From Calditrichota bacterium (GTDB lineage Bacteria; Calditrichota; Calditrichia; RBG-13-44-9; J075), in contig JAJRYW010000674.1 in NCBI GenBank assembly GCA_024275555.1, positions 1 through 7,627 on the forward strand: a stretch of 7,627 nt of DNA, in the 5' to 3' direction. The notes under the pieces were generated by a model. It was given only the letters and a program-made list of their open reading frames with translations, had not been told where the DNA came from and ran no database searches. The position numbers and the translations under genes are program-made. Shown in pieces: positions 6,064 through 7,627 of the stretch. Every line of letters begins with the position of its first letter. Within the stretch, counting starts at the first letter, position 1.

Positions 6064-6103
6064 AAAACAGCAAAAGCTGAAATGTAACTGTTTACATTTC
6101 AGC
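6064..6103 (-). terminator. Probable intrinsic terminator after ompH
   Basis: On the minus strand, GCTGAAATGTAA (6092-6103) and TTACATTTCAGC (6076-6087) form a perfect 12-bp stem with a 4-base loop. TTTTGCTGTTTT (6064-6075) follows directly. It begins 25 bases after the ompH stop codon. Stem length, placement and T-rich tail fit a rho-independent terminator. The stem is AT-rich toward the loop and the T run is interrupted by GC and G, so it may be only partial, letting some transcripts continue into lpxD. Confidence 0.65.
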
Positions 6104-6128
6104 CTTAACCAGCGATCTGCCCGGTTGC

Positions 6129-6662
6129 TTACTGGGTTTTATTCAATTCTTCCAACACCCGGTCTGTCAGGTCATATTCTTCTTTGGCGTGCAAAATTAC
6201 GCCTTGCACCACATCCAGAATATAGTCGTATCCTTCTTCCTCGCCGATCTTGCGGATCACACTGTTAATCTTTTCAATCAGCGGGGTGGTCAGCTTCTTG
6301 TTTTCTTTAAAATATTCCCCCTGGGGCCCTAATTTTTCATAATAATAGCGTTCCATCTCGGCCTGTAAATTGGCGGCTTTGGCCTCTTTTTCGGCTTTCT
6401 TTTCCGGGCTTAACAAAAGCGCCTGGTCCTGGATTTCTTTTACCAGGGTTTGCAGTTCCGATTGCATTTTCTGGAATTCCGTTTCATAGGCCGCCCGCAG
6501 TTCATCCGATTTTTTTTGAATCTCCTGGGCTTCCGGGTATTCCTGCAGAATGCGGTCTGTGTTGATGTAGCGAATCTTTAATTGGGCAAAGGCTGATGTG
6601 ACGCCAAAGAATAAAGACAGGCCCACGATCAATGTAATTAATTGCTTGGGTGCTAATTTCAC
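6129..6662 (-). CDS. ompH: OmpH/Skp-family periplasmic chaperone
   Basis: This 177-residue protein is an OmpH-family (Skp-like) chaperone that holds unfolded outer-membrane proteins in the periplasm before assembly by the Bam machine. A signal peptide covers residues 1-26: Lys2 and Lys6, a hydrophobic stretch (ITLIVGLSLFFGV) and a likely cut after AFA. IRYINTDRILQEYPEAQ (30-46) is the usual first strand of the body. Residues about 45-125 are highly charged and helical, forming the coiled-coil tentacle. The C-terminal part (about 126-175) ends with GYDYILDVVQGVILHAKEEYDLTDRVLEEL, the family's closing strand and helix. The start codon is GTG, supported by AGGAGG 5 bases upstream and by the signal peptide beginning right there. 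It lies 51 bases after bamA, the usual pairing. Confidence 0.93.
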   Translation of the reverse strand: MKLAPKQLITLIVGLSLFFGVTSAFAQLKIRYINTDRILQEYPEAQEIQKKSDELRAAYETEFQKMQSELQTLVKEIQDQALLLSPEKKAEKEAKAANLQAEMERYYYEKLGPQGEYFKENKKLTTPLIEKINSVIRKIGEEEGYDYILDVVQGVILHAKEEYDLTDRVLEELNKTQ

Positions 6663-6667
6663 AGCTT

Positions 6668-6673
6668 CCTCCT
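6668..6673 (-). promoter_or_regulatory. Strong ribosome binding site for the ompH GTG start
   Basis: A full AGGAGG on the minus strand stands 5 bases before GTG at 6662. This decides a non-ATG start that also puts the signal peptide's lysines at residues 2 and 6. Confidence 0.8.
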
Positions 6674-6713
6674 ATTAACATTTTCTAAACGGGTATACTT
6701 TTATTATGATAGC

Positions 6714-7627
6714 TTAAAATTGTCCGAATTTAAAGTGAACTTTCCATTTACCGCTGCGATTGCCGAGGTCGTCGTAGTAGTCAAATCCGTATCCGAAATC
6801 GATTCCGATAATCCCCAACAGGGGCATAAAGAGCCGCGCCCCAAGTCCTACCGAGCGGCGCAGGTCGGAGATGTTGGTCTCTTCGAAACTGCTCCAGACA
6901 TTTCCGGCCTCGGCAAAGAACAAGCCAAAGATAGTGGGATTGGGCGCAATGGGGAAGCGCAATTCCGCGGTAAAGCGCGCCATCGAGCGGCCGCCCTGGC
7001 GGGGGCCTACCCGACCGTCGTCATAGCCGCGCAGCGGGTCCGAAAAACCCAGGCCCGAACCGCCCATAAAGAACAGTTCATTGGGGTTTACGTAAAAACC
7101 TTTCTCCAGCCCGGCAATACTGCCGAGTTCGTTTTGCAGGTACATGACAAAGCCGTAACGCACCGGCATGTACCATTCCATAGTAAACACATTTTTGACA
7201 AAGTCTTCGTCCCCCTGCAAGGGGCCGCCGGCAAACTTGGTGCGCAGATTATAGACGGTTCCCATGGTCGGGAATTCCGGGCGGTTGCGGCTGTCGCGGC
7301 GCATAATCTGGGTAATGCTGATCTGGGTAGAATTGCGATTGACAAACAAAAAGCGGCTGGCCAGGTCTGTGTTGCGAATATTGAATACTTCGTTTTCGGA
7401 AATCCGCAGAATCCAGTCGCCGCGGAAATAGTTGTCCGGCCAGCGAAACCGGCGACCGAGCTGAACGGTGCCGCCGCGTTCTTTGCCGTCCCAGGGACGG
7501 AACGCGCCGTTAAAACGGGTGTCGAAGATAGAGAAGCCCAGCAAGGTCGGCGTGCCGAATGCCCAGGGCTCGGTAAAGCTAAGCGAAAGATTCCGGTAAA
7601 ACTTCCCGAAATCCCACTGGAAGGCCA
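6714..7627 (-). CDS. bamA: BamA/Omp85 outer-membrane assembly factor, C-terminal part (5' end outside the window)
   Basis: The reading frame is open to the right edge, giving 303 complete residues of the C-terminal beta-barrel. BamA is the core of the Bam complex that inserts barrel proteins into the outer membrane. The frame begins inside a typical barrel stretch, NLSLSFTEPWAFGTPT, before position 7544. The loop-6 signature appears as DPLRGYDDGRVGP (LRGY at 7023-7034), matching the VRGF/Y motif of Omp85 proteins. Amphipathic strands such as ARFTAELRFPI and GLFFAEAGNVW follow, and RRSVGLGARLFMPLLGIIGIDFGYGFD is the usual penultimate region. The protein ends KVHFKFGQF with a terminal Phe, the expected beta-signal. 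The N-terminal POTRA domains lie outside the window. TamA and other Omp85 members share this barrel, but the ompH-lpxD neighbours favour BamA. Confidence 0.92.
   Translation of the reverse strand, partial: AFQWDFGKFYRNLSLSFTEPWAFGTPTLLGFSIFDTRFNGAFRPWDGKERGGTVQLGRRFRWPDNYFRGDWILRISENEVFNIRNTDLASRFLFVNRNSTQISITQIMRRDSRNRPEFPTMGTVYNLRTKFAGGPLQGDEDFVKNVFTMEWYMPVRYGFVMYLQNELGSIAGLEKGFYVNPNELFFMGGSGLGFSDPLRGYDDGRVGPRQGGRSMARFTAELRFPIAPNPTIFGLFFAEAGNVWSSFEETNISDLRRSVGLGARLFMPLLGIIGIDFGYGFDYYDDLGNRSGKWKVHFKFGQF

Noticed and set aside
7542..7544. A TTG at 7544 as the true start of the outer-membrane protein gene.
   Set aside because: The frame stays open to the window edge and the upstream codons encode clear BamA barrel sequence (FTEPWAFGTPT), so the gene is simply cut by the window.

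Overview
This window is a stretch of Gram-negative chromosome in which every supported gene lies on the minus strand. In transcription order, from high to low coordinates, it holds the C-terminal part of bamA, an ompH/skp-type periplasmic chaperone, lpxD, a fused lpxC-fabZ, lpxA, rseP and pgeF (yfiH). About 417 bases of non-coding, repeat-bearing DNA follow pgeF. Lipid A enzymes and an outer-membrane assembly factor imply a diderm with lipopolysaccharide. The single-chain LpxC-FabZ protein and a BamA-OmpH-LpxD-LpxC/FabZ-LpxA order are typical of the Bacteroidota/FCB assemblage (Bacteroidota, Ignavibacteriota, Calditrichota and related candidate phyla). That placement is an inference from gene content and not a sequence match.

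Layout: 6714-7627 is bamA, truncated by the window edge. 6129-6662 is ompH, with a GTG start and a strong AGGAGG. 5982-6128 is a gap with a 12-bp perfect hairpin plus T-rich tail that looks like an intrinsic terminator. 4947-5981 is lpxD, 3456-4865 is lpxC-fabZ, 2643-3407 is lpxA, 1203-2519 is rseP, and 418-1200 is pgeF, whose start lies 2 bases past the rseP stop. 1-417 has no convincing gene. It carries a roughly 110-bp inverted-repeat element with perfect 19-bp core arms and two other short motif clusters that look like dispersed intergenic repeats.

The genes form an envelope-building module. LpxA, LpxC and LpxD catalyse the first three committed steps of lipid A synthesis. FabZ feeds (3R)-hydroxyacyl-ACP toward phospholipid elongation and so competes with LpxA and LpxD for the same substrate pool. 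OmpH and BamA escort and insert outer-membrane proteins, RseP is the intramembrane protease of envelope signalling, and PgeF is a quality-control factor linked to peptidoglycan precursors. Compared with the E. coli cluster (rseP-bamA-skp-lpxD-fabZ-lpxA-lpxB), rseP has moved to the 3' side, lpxC has joined by fusion, and lpxB is absent from this position.

I see no previously undescribed system here. The coding part is a well-known conserved cluster. The points most worth a second look are the probable terminator that splits it, the hairpin before lpxA, the gene-order change, and the repeat-rich tail.
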